A stretch of 64,000 nucleotides of DNA, from assembly GCF_000143985.1 (NCBI RefSeq), contig NC_014364.1, positions 2,356,001-2,420,000 on the forward strand. The letters run 5' to 3'. The notes beneath the pieces are model-generated. The model was not told where the DNA came from, did no database searches, and saw only the letters and a program-made list of their open reading frames with translations. This document shows positions 25,072 through 33,521 of the stretch, one piece after another (positions within the stretch are counted from its first letter, which is position 1; each line of letters begins with the position of its first letter). The DNA is from Sediminispirochaeta smaragdinae DSM 11293. GTDB lineage: Bacteria > Spirochaetota > Spirochaetia > DSM-16054 > Sediminispirochaetaceae. The translations under genes and the position numbers were made by a program.

Positions 25072-26595
25072 ATGCATAGATTGAGAAAGTGCAATTCTTT
25101 TTCTCAATCGGGAGACAAGGCCTTATTGCTTGAGCTTCTAGTGTCGCATTATCCGAACGGTAGTATGGGTCTGTTCGATAGCTCCTTACGATACTGCATT
25201 GCCGGCGGATCGCCTGTTGCCACGGATGTGAACTCGATTGAGGATTTCATAGGGAAAACGGTAAGCGAAATTTTCGATATCGATCTGATGAGAAAAATAG
25301 AACCGCCATTCAAGGCCGCTTTCGATGATCAGCCTTCACATCTACAAGTCAGCCACCATGAACATACCTACGAGATCCACATCGAACCGATAAAGATTGA
25401 TGAAACCATACCCTATGGGATCGTGCTCTTTCAAGATATTACAGAAAAGCAAGCTGAACTTGAAAAGAAAGAGAAGGCCCTACTTTCTTTGAGAAAGCTT
25501 CTTGAATCTTCGTATAATACAATCAACGATATCATGTTGGTAATGGATAAGGATCATCAAATTATCTTTTCAAACTTGGACCTCGACCATTTGCCAAACG
25601 GAATCGAAACGACCTGTCATGCCGCTCTCTTTGGAAATGAAACGGCATGTGCGGATTGTGATATTCATGAAATCTTCAAGGACGGAAAAGAGTTTAAGAA
25701 GATACGCAGCAATACCGATCAGAGGAAAATAGAGGAGATAACGGCCCTTCCCGTCTTCGACGAACATAATAATGTCCAATACATCGTAGAGCATATAAAA
25801 GACGTCACAAAGGAAAAGCAGTTAGAGACTATCAGGAAAAATTTTGAGCTGGAGTTGGAGAGAGCGGTAACGGAAAGGACCAGGCTCCTGGATGAAGCAA
25901 ATAGGGAACTACGTGCTTTCGGTTATACGGTTTCGCATGATTTGAAAGCGCCTCTTCGCCATATTGCAGGTTTTTCCAATGCGCTTGAAGAGGATTATGG
26001 AGATTACCTTCCTCCAAAGGGGAAGCAGTATCTCAATAAAATAAAGGCAAGTGTAGCAAGAATGCAGACCATTATTGACGAGTTGAGTGTGCTATCTCGT
26101 ATTTCCGATCAGAATCTTAGCATAGCCTCTGTTTCGATGAATACACTTATCCGATCGGTCGCTGCAGAGGAACAAGAGATGGCACATGCCGACGTGGAAA
26201 TAAAAATAGATGTCGAAGAAAGCAATACGCTACGGCTTGATGAAGAGATGTTCAGAATCGCGCTTAAAAACCTGATCTCCAACGCCCTCAAGTATACAAG
26301 TAAAACGCAAAATCCGAAAATCATGATAACGGGACAGCAGAACGAAAACTCCTACCTTTTAAAGATTACGGATAATGGTATCGGTTTTGATATGGATAAA
26401 AGTGATCGTCTTTTCCAACCATTCTCTCGTTTACATAGCGATAGCGATTATCCCGGCACGGGTATTGGGCTTGCCACCGTACGAAGAATACTATTACGAC
26501 ACAATGGCATTATCTGGGCCAATTCACATCCCGGTGAAGGTAGTACCTTCTTTCTTTCCATTCCTCTCGAAAAAGCTGAAAGGGATATGGTATGA
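25072..26595 (+). CDS. Soluble PAS-PAS sensor histidine kinase
   Basis: About 507 residues without membrane helices. PAS-like domain 1 spans about 20-125. PAS domain 2, about 145-250, has a CHAALFGNETACADCD cysteine cluster that may bind a metal, an Fe-S cluster or thiols. A coiled coil leads to HisKA (YTVSHDLKAPLRH, phospho-acceptor His about 289). The HATPase domain has LISNALKYT, DNGIGFDM and GTGIGLATVRR. Start ATG 25072 has TGGAGAT upstream; an in-frame TTG at 25051 lacks one. Its stop overlaps the next gene (ATGA), so it forms an operon with the hybrid kinase and the CheY-like regulator. Confidence 0.92.
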   Translation: MHRLRKCNSFSQSGDKALLLELLVSHYPNGSMGLFDSSLRYCIAGGSPVATDVNSIEDFIGKTVSEIFDIDLMRKIEPPFKAAFDDQPSHLQVSHHEHTYEIHIEPIKIDETIPYGIVLFQDITEKQAELEKKEKALLSLRKLLESSYNTINDIMLVMDKDHQIIFSNLDLDHLPNGIETTCHAALFGNETACADCDIHEIFKDGKEFKKIRSNTDQRKIEEITALPVFDEHNNVQYIVEHIKDVTKEKQLETIRKNFELELERAVTERTRLLDEANRELRAFGYTVSHDLKAPLRHIAGFSNALEEDYGDYLPPKGKQYLNKIKASVARMQTIIDELSVLSRISDQNLSIASVSMNTLIRSVAAEEQEMAHADVEIKIDVEESNTLRLDEEMFRIALKNLISNALKYTSKTQNPKIMITGQQNENSYLLKITDNGIGFDMDKSDRLFQPFSRLHSDSDYPGTGIGLATVRRILLRHNGIIWANSHPGEGSTFFLSIPLEKAERDMV

Positions 26596-28472
26596 GCGAA
26601 CTGCTTCGCGTCTTGCTGGTAGAAGACTCCGATGAAGACGCAGAACTCTTTCAAAGGGTCTTACAGCGAGAAGGGTTTGAGCTGGAAATCACTCGAGCCG
26701 TGAATGCAAAAGAGTTTTCAGCTTTCATCGATCAAAAAAAATATGACATTGTTGTCAGTGATTTTCAGCTGATCGATACCAACGGATTTAAAATCCTTGA
26801 AATTTTCAACACACGGCACCTCGATATCCCCTTTATCACGGTCTCGGGAAGGGTAGGAGAAGAAAATGCCGTACGGTTGATGAGAAAGGGAGCCCGTGAC
26901 TACGTCATGAAGGATCAACTTTCCCGCCTTGCCCCCGTTATACGAAGAGAACTGGAAGAGTACAGGGCCAGGCGGGAAAATGAGTATTTTGAACGGAAAT
27001 TAAAGGAGAGTGAGGCAAAATTCAGTCAGGTTTTCCGTTTTAGTCCTGACCCCGTAGTGATTACCGACGACAAACTTATTATCCGCGAAATAAACTACTC
27101 ATATCTGGCTATGTTCGGCCTGATGATTGATGAGGTGGTAGGACGGAAAATCGATACGCTGGCAATGTGGGAGAAACATGAGAATTTTATTCACTATTTG
27201 CTGAAGATGCATTTGGGAGCGCATAGCCCCTCTACGGAATGCAACATGACAGATGCCGAGGGGAAAGAGCGCACCATCCATTGGAGCCTGAAATCCATAC
27301 AAGTAAATGATGAAGAGCTGCTTCTCTGGAACGGCCGTGATCTTACCGAGTTGAAGCAACTTGAGGGGAAGCTACAGCAAACCGAACGGATTCATGCCAT
27401 CGGTACCCTTGCCGGAGGTATAGCACACGATTTTAACAATATCCTTGCGGTCATCTATGGCTATGCCGAAATGGGGCTGAGCAATAGTGAGGGCAAGCCC
27501 CGTTTTCATCGCTATTTTTCGGAAATCATTCGTTCCTCCGACCGTGCAAAGGAGCTCATTAAGCAAATTCTTACCTTCAGCCGCATGGAAGAGGGAAAGA
27601 GGGATATAATTGATCCGGCCCCAATCGTGAAAGAAGCATTAAAGATGATCAGAGCAACCATACCATCGACCGTCGAACTGAAGGCACATATCGAGTCAGG
27701 ACATCATATTCTCGCCAACATATCTCATATTCACCAGATCATTCTCAATCTTTGTACCAATGCGGCATATGCAATGAAAAAGAAACCTGGAACCCTTCGC
27801 ATCAGTCTCGACAGCATAGAGAATTTCTGTAGATTGCAGGTACAAGATACGGGGGTCGGTATCACTCCCGAAACAATGAAAAGAATCTTTTTGCCCTACT
27901 TTACGACAAAAGATGTAAATGAGGGAACAGGCTTGGGCCTATCGGTCGTTCACGGTATCGTAGAAAAATATAAGGGCAGTATCGATGTCGCCAGTAAACC
28001 CGGCGAGGGGACATGTTTCACGATTCTTCTTCCCTTATCACACGGCGACGATGAGAACAATATCACCGATGAGGAACCTAATAACACCTTAAGTAATATC
28101 CGAACGGATCAGAAGATTTTGATTGTTGATGATGAACCCTCCATCGTCAATTATCTGCAGGAATTACTTTCAAGTTCGGGAATCTCTGTCGATTCAGAGA
28201 CAAAATCGATAGAGGCCCTAAAGCGATTCTTATCTGTACCGCCGCAAACCTATGCAACAGTCATTACCGATCAGTCAATGCCGACAATGACGGGGACAGA
28301 GCTCGCCTATCGCTTACGTAAATACGATCCCGCTATATCATTTATCTTTATCACCGGAAACGAAGAAAGCATTCCTGAGTCGGTTATCCGCGATCTTGGG
28401 CAAGGCATTATTTTATCTAAACCCGTCTCTTCGGGAGATCTCTTGCAAACCCTGAGAGGTTTTATGTCATAG
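26592..28472 (+). CDS. Hybrid histidine kinase REC-PAS-HisKA-HATPase-REC
   Basis: A 626-residue soluble hybrid kinase. REC1 spans about 5-120 (phospho-acceptor Asp57 in IVVSDFQL), PAS about 140-255, and HisKA has His279 in GGIAHDFNNILAVIYG. HATPase carries LNLCTNAAYAM, DTGVGI and GTGLGLSVVHG. REC2 is C-terminal with Asp560 in VITDQSMP. Receivers at both ends suggest it is both a target and a relay. Translationally coupled to the upstream kinase by ATGA overlap, 10 bp before the CheY-like gene. DNA-binding output is lacking. Confidence 0.95.
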   Translation: MSELLRVLLVEDSDEDAELFQRVLQREGFELEITRAVNAKEFSAFIDQKKYDIVVSDFQLIDTNGFKILEIFNTRHLDIPFITVSGRVGEENAVRLMRKGARDYVMKDQLSRLAPVIRRELEEYRARRENEYFERKLKESEAKFSQVFRFSPDPVVITDDKLIIREINYSYLAMFGLMIDEVVGRKIDTLAMWEKHENFIHYLLKMHLGAHSPSTECNMTDAEGKERTIHWSLKSIQVNDEELLLWNGRDLTELKQLEGKLQQTERIHAIGTLAGGIAHDFNNILAVIYGYAEMGLSNSEGKPRFHRYFSEIIRSSDRAKELIKQILTFSRMEEGKRDIIDPAPIVKEALKMIRATIPSTVELKAHIESGHHILANISHIHQIILNLCTNAAYAMKKKPGTLRISLDSIENFCRLQVQDTGVGITPETMKRIFLPYFTTKDVNEGTGLGLSVVHGIVEKYKGSIDVASKPGEGTCFTILLPLSHGDDENNITDEEPNNTLSNIRTDQKILIVDDEPSIVNYLQELLSSSGISVDSETKSIEALKRFLSVPPQTYATVITDQSMPTMTGTELAYRLRKYDPAISFIFITGNEESIPESVIRDLGQGIILSKPVSSGDLLQTLRGFMS

Positions 28473-28481
28473 GAGGAAAAG

Positions 28482-28850
28482 ATGAGCACCATCTTAGTTA
28501 TTGACGACAACGACTCATATCGTGCAATGCTCACCATGTTTCTGACAGAAAAAGAGTTTATGGTTATTCAGGCCGATAACGGAAAAAGCGGATGGAAGCT
28601 CTTGCACAACCAGAAGCCTAACCTTGTCATCCTTGACATCGTCATGCCGGATCAGGAGGGCATTGAAACGCTCATCCAGTTACGCAAAGAGTATCCCCGT
28701 CTTCCTGTTATTGCAATCTCCGGCGGGGGAAAAATCGGTCCCGATAACTATTTGAAGCTGGCAAAGGCCTTCGGTGCCGATGAGACATTCGAAAAGCCGG
28801 TGAGTAATACCGTTCTTCTTTCGGCGATTCGAACACTACTGGAACCGTAG
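28482..28850 (+). CDS. Single-domain response regulator (CheY-like receiver)
   Basis: A 122-residue receiver domain: ILVIDDNDSYR with the acidic pair, phospho-acceptor Asp52 in LVILDIVMPD, AISGGGK with the conserved Ser, and the Lys in TFEKPVS. It has no output domain. AGGAGGAAAAG precedes the ATG. It is the third gene of the kinase operon and probably acts as a phospho-relay partner of the hybrid kinase or on another protein. Confidence 0.94.
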   Translation: MSTILVIDDNDSYRAMLTMFLTEKEFMVIQADNGKSGWKLLHNQKPNLVILDIVMPDQEGIETLIQLRKEYPRLPVIAISGGGKIGPDNYLKLAKAFGADETFEKPVSNTVLLSAIRTLLEP

Positions 28851-28861
28851 CACATGGTACC

Positions 28862-29254
28862 ATGATCTTGACAACCATATTTCTCCATCGTACTCTTCTT
28901 TTTATGAAAGACGATTCTGATCAATTTACTTTATATGATCTTCGTGTCGACGTGGTAGAGGGAAACCAACCAATGGTTTGTAAGCATCGACTGGGCACGG
29001 CGTTTCTTGTCGAAGGTGAGGATCTTGTCTTTCCCGAGGGAGGCCGTTTCAGTCTTTACGCTTTGGCTGCGCTTTTACCCTTATTGCCGGCAAAACAGCG
29101 TTATACCCACGCCGCAGACTGGATGACGACAGATGACGACATTGCCTGTCCCGACCCGAATTGCGGAGCGCGTTTTCACATCGTACGCACGGGAAAACGA
29201 ACCTTTACCCACGATCAATGTACCGTTGTACCGATGGAGGACAAACATGAATAA
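28862..29254 (+). CDS. TIGR04076-family protein
   Basis: Up to 130 residues; the start is uncertain (ATG 28862 or ATG 28904, neither with a good ribosome site). The core LYDLRVDVVEG, MVCKHRLGTAFLVEGEDL, the FSLYALAALLPLLPAKQR segment, ADWMTTDDDIACPDPNCGARF and RTGKRTF match my memory of TIGR04076 proteins. Conserved Cys in MVC and CPDPNC could bind a metal. The stop overlaps the start of the aldo/keto reductase by 8 bp, so the pair is co-translated, which suggests a shared role. The biochemical function of the family is unknown. Confidence 0.8.
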   Translation: MILTTIFLHRTLLFMKDDSDQFTLYDLRVDVVEGNQPMVCKHRLGTAFLVEGEDLVFPEGGRFSLYALAALLPLLPAKQRYTHAADWMTTDDDIACPDPNCGARFHIVRTGKRTFTHDQCTVVPMEDKHE

Positions 29255-30296
29255 GCATTCTCTGGAAAAACTTCCTGTCCTGATAAATGGTGCATGGCAG
29301 CTTTCTGCTGGCCATAGTCCCGATTATGCGGAAAAGAATAACAAGGCACTTGGGGCCTTCCTCAAACTCATTGATGCCGGATTTACAAGTTTTGACGGCG
29401 CCGATATTTATACCGGGGTCGAGGAACTTTTTGGAAAACTTCTTTCCATGTATCTATCTGCCTCGCCGCAGCATCGCAGGGAGGATTTGCGTTTTCACAC
29501 CAAGTTTGTTCCCGACAAATCTCTACTCCCTCAGGTGGATGAGAGCTATACCCGTTCAATCATTGAACGGAGCCTTTCACGAATTGGGACCGATTACCTT
29601 GATCTTGTACAATTTCACTGGTGGGATTGGGAAGTCCCTGGCTATGTCGAGGCTGCCCGCTATCTTATGAACCTTGTGCATGAAGGAAAGATCAGACAGG
29701 TCGGTACCACAAATTTCGATACGGAACATCTTCGTAATTTGTGTGATAACGGGATAGCCATCGTTAGCAATCAGACACAGTATTCACTTCTCGACAGACG
29801 GCCGGAACACGGCATGGTATCTTACTGTCTTGAACAGAATATCGCATTGCTCTGCTATGGAACCCTGGCAGGAGGCTTTCTCACCAACAAGTGGCTCGGA
29901 AAGCGGGACCCCGGTTATGGGGAAAACCTCGAGAATAGATCTCTTATAAAATACCGCCTTATTATCGACGAATTCGGAGGATGGGATGCTTTTCAGGAAC
30001 TGCTCTCCCTTCTGCATGCAATAGCCGATGCCGAGCAGGTTTCTATTGCTAATATTGCCACCTCATGGGTTCTTAGTCGAAAAGGGGTGAAGGCCGCAAT
30101 TGTCGGAACACGAAACGACACCCATGTTGCCTCCAATCGGAAGAGTGCGGAACTTCGGCTGACATCTGATGATCTGCAGAAAATAAACCGCTTTATCGCA
30201 GACCATCCCGGACCGGCCGGGGAACCGTTTGCGCTTGAACGCATTCCGGGAGGTATTCATCAAAAGATTATGAAGATGGAGCTGAACAAAGAGTAG
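29247..30296 (+). CDS. Aldo/keto reductase
   Basis: A 349-residue NAD(P)H-dependent oxidoreductase of the AKR superfamily. Catalytic tetrad candidates are Asp and Tyr in GADIYTGVEELFG, Lys in FHTKF, and His in LVQFHWWDW. The cofactor end shows ATSWVLSRKGVKAAIVGTRN. Start ATG 29247 has GGAGG 7 bp upstream; a longer frame to 29133 runs through the TIGR04076 gene and is unlikely. Coupled to that gene and followed 1 bp later by a histidine kinase. Substrate unknown. Confidence 0.9.
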   Translation: MNKHSLEKLPVLINGAWQLSAGHSPDYAEKNNKALGAFLKLIDAGFTSFDGADIYTGVEELFGKLLSMYLSASPQHRREDLRFHTKFVPDKSLLPQVDESYTRSIIERSLSRIGTDYLDLVQFHWWDWEVPGYVEAARYLMNLVHEGKIRQVGTTNFDTEHLRNLCDNGIAIVSNQTQYSLLDRRPEHGMVSYCLEQNIALLCYGTLAGGFLTNKWLGKRDPGYGENLENRSLIKYRLIIDEFGGWDAFQELLSLLHAIADAEQVSIANIATSWVLSRKGVKAAIVGTRNDTHVASNRKSAELRLTSDDLQKINRFIADHPGPAGEPFALERIPGGIHQKIMKMELNKE

Positions 30297-30297
30297 C

Positions 30298-32388
30298 ATG
30301 GAGTACATATCCGTTCTTACCTTTGTTTCTGCTTTAATCTATCTCGGAGCGGGTGTGTATACCTTTGCAAAGAACAAGGAAGGAGGAGTTACTCAACATT
30401 TTTTATTACTGTCGCTTTTTCTTTCGATGTGGGCCTTTGCCGCATCTTTTGCCATCGCTGCCCCTTCCGAGGCCAAAGTTTTTTTCTGGTACAACAGTTT
30501 TTCATTTACCTGGTTCCTGTTTCCTCCGGTCCTGGTGCATTTCTTCCTCTCCCTGACCCAGAAGAATTTCTCCTTTCGTTTTCGACATATACTCCTCTAC
30601 CTGCCGGGTTTCATTCTTCTTTTTGCCACGCAGCACACAACGTTAATCATAAAGAATTTTGTAAGGGGTCCCTTGGGATGGTTTATCATCTACAATCACA
30701 CCTCCTTCTGGTATATCTATAACATCTGCCATTACTCTCTGGCCATGCTTATATCTCTCATTATTCTATTGCGCTGGTTCAAAGGCTGTGAAAGTACGGA
30801 AAAGTGTCATCAGGCCGGTATCACACTCTTTACCTTTCTCCCTGCGGTTCTCCTCTCTACAGTGACGGGAACGATTCTTCCCATATTGGGTATCTTTGAG
30901 CTCCCACCCCTTGCCCCTATTTTTATGACCATCTGGGTTATCGGCATAGCGATAGGCGTCACAAAGTTTAAGATGATGATTCCTACTCCGCAAAACAGCG
31001 CTGTCAGCCTTATCGAAACCATTCATGAAAGTGTTCTCCTCTTGGATAAAAACTCGCATATCGTTTTTGCAAATCCCGCCTTCTCAAAACTTACCGGTTA
31101 CTCTCCGTCTCAACTCTCCAATGTCTCGATCGATACCTTTTTATCTGAGCCGATTTGCAGTGGTACTGCTCCCCTTCTGTTGTTTCGCAAAGAGGGAAAT
31201 GCCGTTCCCGTTGAGGCAACCAGCACCAGTATCTATACAGAAAGGAAAGACGAAATTGGAAGAATCGTTGTCTTTAAGGATAAGCAGATAGACGAACGGC
31301 TTTTGCAGGAAATCAAACTGAGAAAGGAGACGGCAGAGCAGCTTCATTATTCGGAAATTCTTTTTACCAAGGCCTTCTACTTAAGCCCGATCGGAATGAT
31401 TATTGTTGATAACGAAGATTATCGCATCATCGAGGTCAACGATGCCCTTTTGGCGAATTTCGGTTATGACCGAAGCGTTACGGAAGCAAAGAAGATTACC
31501 GACTTTCCCGTATGGGCCCATGATAGTGATCGTCGGGCTGTTTTTAAGATTCTAAATCAGGGAAAAACCGTTCGGAACATGATGGTTGCCCTGCTCCATC
31601 ACGACGGCTTTCCCGTCGAGAGTAAATTTTCCGCGGAAAAAATGGCCATTGGAGATCGAGAACTTATTCTGTTCTGCGTTGATGATATATCCTCCAGGAT
31701 CAACTTAGAGCGGCAGGTAATGAAAATGCAGCGTATGGAATCCCTCGGCTTTCTTGCAGGGAGCGTCGCCCATGATCTAAACAACATCTTCACTGCAATA
31801 GAAGGGAATTTGGATATTGCTCGTCACACGCTTCCCAATGATGAGGAGGAAGTGAAAGAAGCCTTGGATGCGGCATTGTATGCATACGAAAAAGGGAAAC
31901 GGCTTGTTCGAACAGTTCTACAGCATACGAGAGTAAAAGAAGACATGCAGACTAAGATCAACATCCGTGATGTACTGGAGGCCGCCGATCAACTTGCCTT
32001 TCGTGCATCAACGGTCAAACGGACAACAAAGGCCCCTTCCGGTTTCGATCCATTTCTTGCCGGCTATCCCGACCTCCTCTTTCAGCTTTTCATGAATCTC
32101 TTTATAAATGCCCGACAGGCAATGAACAACATGGGTGAGCTCCTCATCGAGTTATCCGGTGATGAGGACACCATAACGATAAGCGTCTGCGATGACGGCC
32201 CCGGGGTTCCTGAACGCTATGCGGACCAAATTTTCGACAAGGCCTTTTCCACCCGTGAGGAGGGAACAGGACTTGGCCTATCGATTGTCAGAAGTATTGT
32301 GGAACGCCATAAGGGAACAATACTTCTCGATAAGAGATATACAAGGGGAGCAAAGTTTATTGTGACCTTGCCGAGGAAAATCTCCTAA
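30298..32388 (+). CDS. Membrane-bound PAS-PAS histidine kinase with 7TM-type N-terminus
   Basis: A 696-residue kinase. The first 225 residues form about seven membrane helices resembling the HisKA_7TM sensor region. Two PAS domains follow (about 235-335 and 350-465), then HisKA with His492 in AGSVAHDLNNIFTAIEGN, and HATPase with FMNLFINARQAM, DDGPGVP and GTGLGLSIVRS. The ATG lies directly after the aldo/keto reductase stop, so it is co-transcribed. No partner regulator is adjacent; the CheY-like protein at 28482 is the nearest receiver. Its 3' end overlaps the convergent LacI-type gene by 4 bp. Confidence 0.93.
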   Translation: MEYISVLTFVSALIYLGAGVYTFAKNKEGGVTQHFLLLSLFLSMWAFAASFAIAAPSEAKVFFWYNSFSFTWFLFPPVLVHFFLSLTQKNFSFRFRHILLYLPGFILLFATQHTTLIIKNFVRGPLGWFIIYNHTSFWYIYNICHYSLAMLISLIILLRWFKGCESTEKCHQAGITLFTFLPAVLLSTVTGTILPILGIFELPPLAPIFMTIWVIGIAIGVTKFKMMIPTPQNSAVSLIETIHESVLLLDKNSHIVFANPAFSKLTGYSPSQLSNVSIDTFLSEPICSGTAPLLLFRKEGNAVPVEATSTSIYTERKDEIGRIVVFKDKQIDERLLQEIKLRKETAEQLHYSEILFTKAFYLSPIGMIIVDNEDYRIIEVNDALLANFGYDRSVTEAKKITDFPVWAHDSDRRAVFKILNQGKTVRNMMVALLHHDGFPVESKFSAEKMAIGDRELILFCVDDISSRINLERQVMKMQRMESLGFLAGSVAHDLNNIFTAIEGNLDIARHTLPNDEEEVKEALDAALYAYEKGKRLVRTVLQHTRVKEDMQTKINIRDVLEAADQLAFRASTVKRTTKAPSGFDPFLAGYPDLLFQLFMNLFINARQAMNNMGELLIELSGDEDTITISVCDDGPGVPERYADQIFDKAFSTREEGTGLGLSIVRSIVERHKGTILLDKRYTRGAKFIVTLPRKIS

Positions 32389-33377
32389 GCAGTGCCCCGA
32401 AAGATAAGATTGGGTTCAAGAATAATCGTTTGCTGATGCTCGCACTTTTTTATGATGTCAAGCAGCAGCTGGGCACCGGAACGTCCCAATAAGCGGTTCT
32501 TTAGGTCAACCGTGGTCAGTTGCGGATCCATCAACGTTGCAAATGTGGTATTTCCCGCCCCTATAACCGCAACGTCATCCGGAACCCTTCGCCCCAAGGC
32601 GCGCAGGGCATGTATGACATGGATAGCTATCAAATCCGTAAGACAATAAAATGCATCGATCTTTTCTGAAAGGGCCCTTTCCACAAGAGCGGGGATCTGA
32701 TTGGAATCGTAATCACACTCGAAAATGGTATCGGGAGAAAGATCACGCCGTCTTTCACGCAAGGCCGATGTGTAGCCAAGGTAATTGATGTGGGATTGAG
32801 GCTGCCGCAAACGGCCAAGCATAATGGCAACCTGCTTCCTGCCGCTTTCTATAAGGTAGCTGGTTGCATCGTAAGCTGCCTTGTAATAATCGACATAGAC
32901 CGAAGGAATCGGTATGGGAGAAAACATTCGATTGAGGAAAACATACGGAATACCGTTTCTGTCCAGGGACCGAAGATGGAGAAAGTCTTCGTAGTTTGAA
33001 GGAAGGGTATTAAAAAGTACTCCTGCAACACGATTTTCGATCAGACGGGGTATGACCGCCTTTTCACGCCTGATGTCGTTTTCAAAGCCATAAATAAAAA
33101 CCGAAAAATTGTTCTGACGAAAGACCGTTTCGATTTCATGAGCACTTTCCGCAAAAAGCAGGTTTGCAAGCGTGGGGATCAAGAGTGCGACATTGGAAGA
33201 GAAATTTGTTTTCAGAGTCTTTGCAGCGTTGTTTGGAATATAATGTAAATGCTCAATGGCGTGGTCGATCTTTTTCGCCGTATCGGCCTTTACCTTAATC
33301 TTTCGATTTATATAACGTGAGACGGTGCAGACACTGACCCCGGCGTTTTTCGCAATATCTTTAAGGGTTGACACCAC
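32385..33377 (-). CDS. LacI/GalR-family transcriptional regulator
   Basis: A 330-residue regulator with HTH TLKDIAKNAGVSVCTVSRYINR and hinge AAKTLKTNFSSNVALLIP, then a sugar-binding-type effector domain (AGVLFNTLPS, YDATSYLIESGRKQVAIMLGR, FYCLTDLIAIHVIHALRALG). GTG start at 33377 with AAGGAAAC upstream. It stands alone, diverging from argC and converging with the kinase gene, so its target is not shown by context. A perfect -10 promoter precedes it. Confidence 0.9.
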   Translation of the reverse strand: MVSTLKDIAKNAGVSVCTVSRYINRKIKVKADTAKKIDHAIEHLHYIPNNAAKTLKTNFSSNVALLIPTLANLLFAESAHEIETVFRQNNFSVFIYGFENDIRREKAVIPRLIENRVAGVLFNTLPSNYEDFLHLRSLDRNGIPYVFLNRMFSPIPIPSVYVDYYKAAYDATSYLIESGRKQVAIMLGRLRQPQSHINYLGYTSALRERRRDLSPDTIFECDYDSNQIPALVERALSEKIDAFYCLTDLIAIHVIHALRALGRRVPDDVAVIGAGNTTFATLMDPQLTTVDLKNRLLGRSGAQLLLDIIKKCEHQQTIILEPNLIFRGTA

Positions 33378-33397
33378 GTTTCCTTTTCGCTTTTTCG

Positions 33398-33427
33398 ATT
33401 ATATGATAGTGTATAATGCTTTGTTAA
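33398..33427 (-). promoter_or_regulatory. Promoter of the 32385-33377 LacI-type gene
   Basis: On the minus strand TTAACA (33422-33427) is followed after 18 bp by a perfect TATAAT (33398-33403), 21 bp before the GTG start. Strong match. Confidence 0.65.
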
Positions 33428-33468
33428 ACGATGTCAACGATGCTTTTTACCTATGGTATTGCAATAAT

Positions 33469-33505
33469 ATGCGAAATTACTGTATCTTTATTCATCATTT
33501 CGCAT
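33469..33505 (+). promoter_or_regulatory. Inverted repeat in the argC leader
   Basis: A perfect 9-bp inverted repeat, ATGCGAAAT (33469-33477) and ATTTCGCAT (33497-33505), flanks a 19-nt loop that contains the candidate ARG box. It ends 4 bp before the AAGGAG ribosome site of argC. It could be a hairpin in the leader or a second operator. Confidence 0.4.
33481..33494 (+). promoter_or_regulatory. Candidate ARG box (ArgR/AhrC operator)
   Basis: TGTATCTTTATTCA matches the TGAAT-N4-ATTCA form of the ArgR operator at 9 of 10 defined positions. It lies 28 bp before argC and just after a possible -10 (TAATAT, 33465-33470), where a bound arginine repressor would block transcription. No argR gene is present in the window. 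Confidence 0.5.
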
Positions 33506-33521
33506 CTAAGGAGCACATCCA

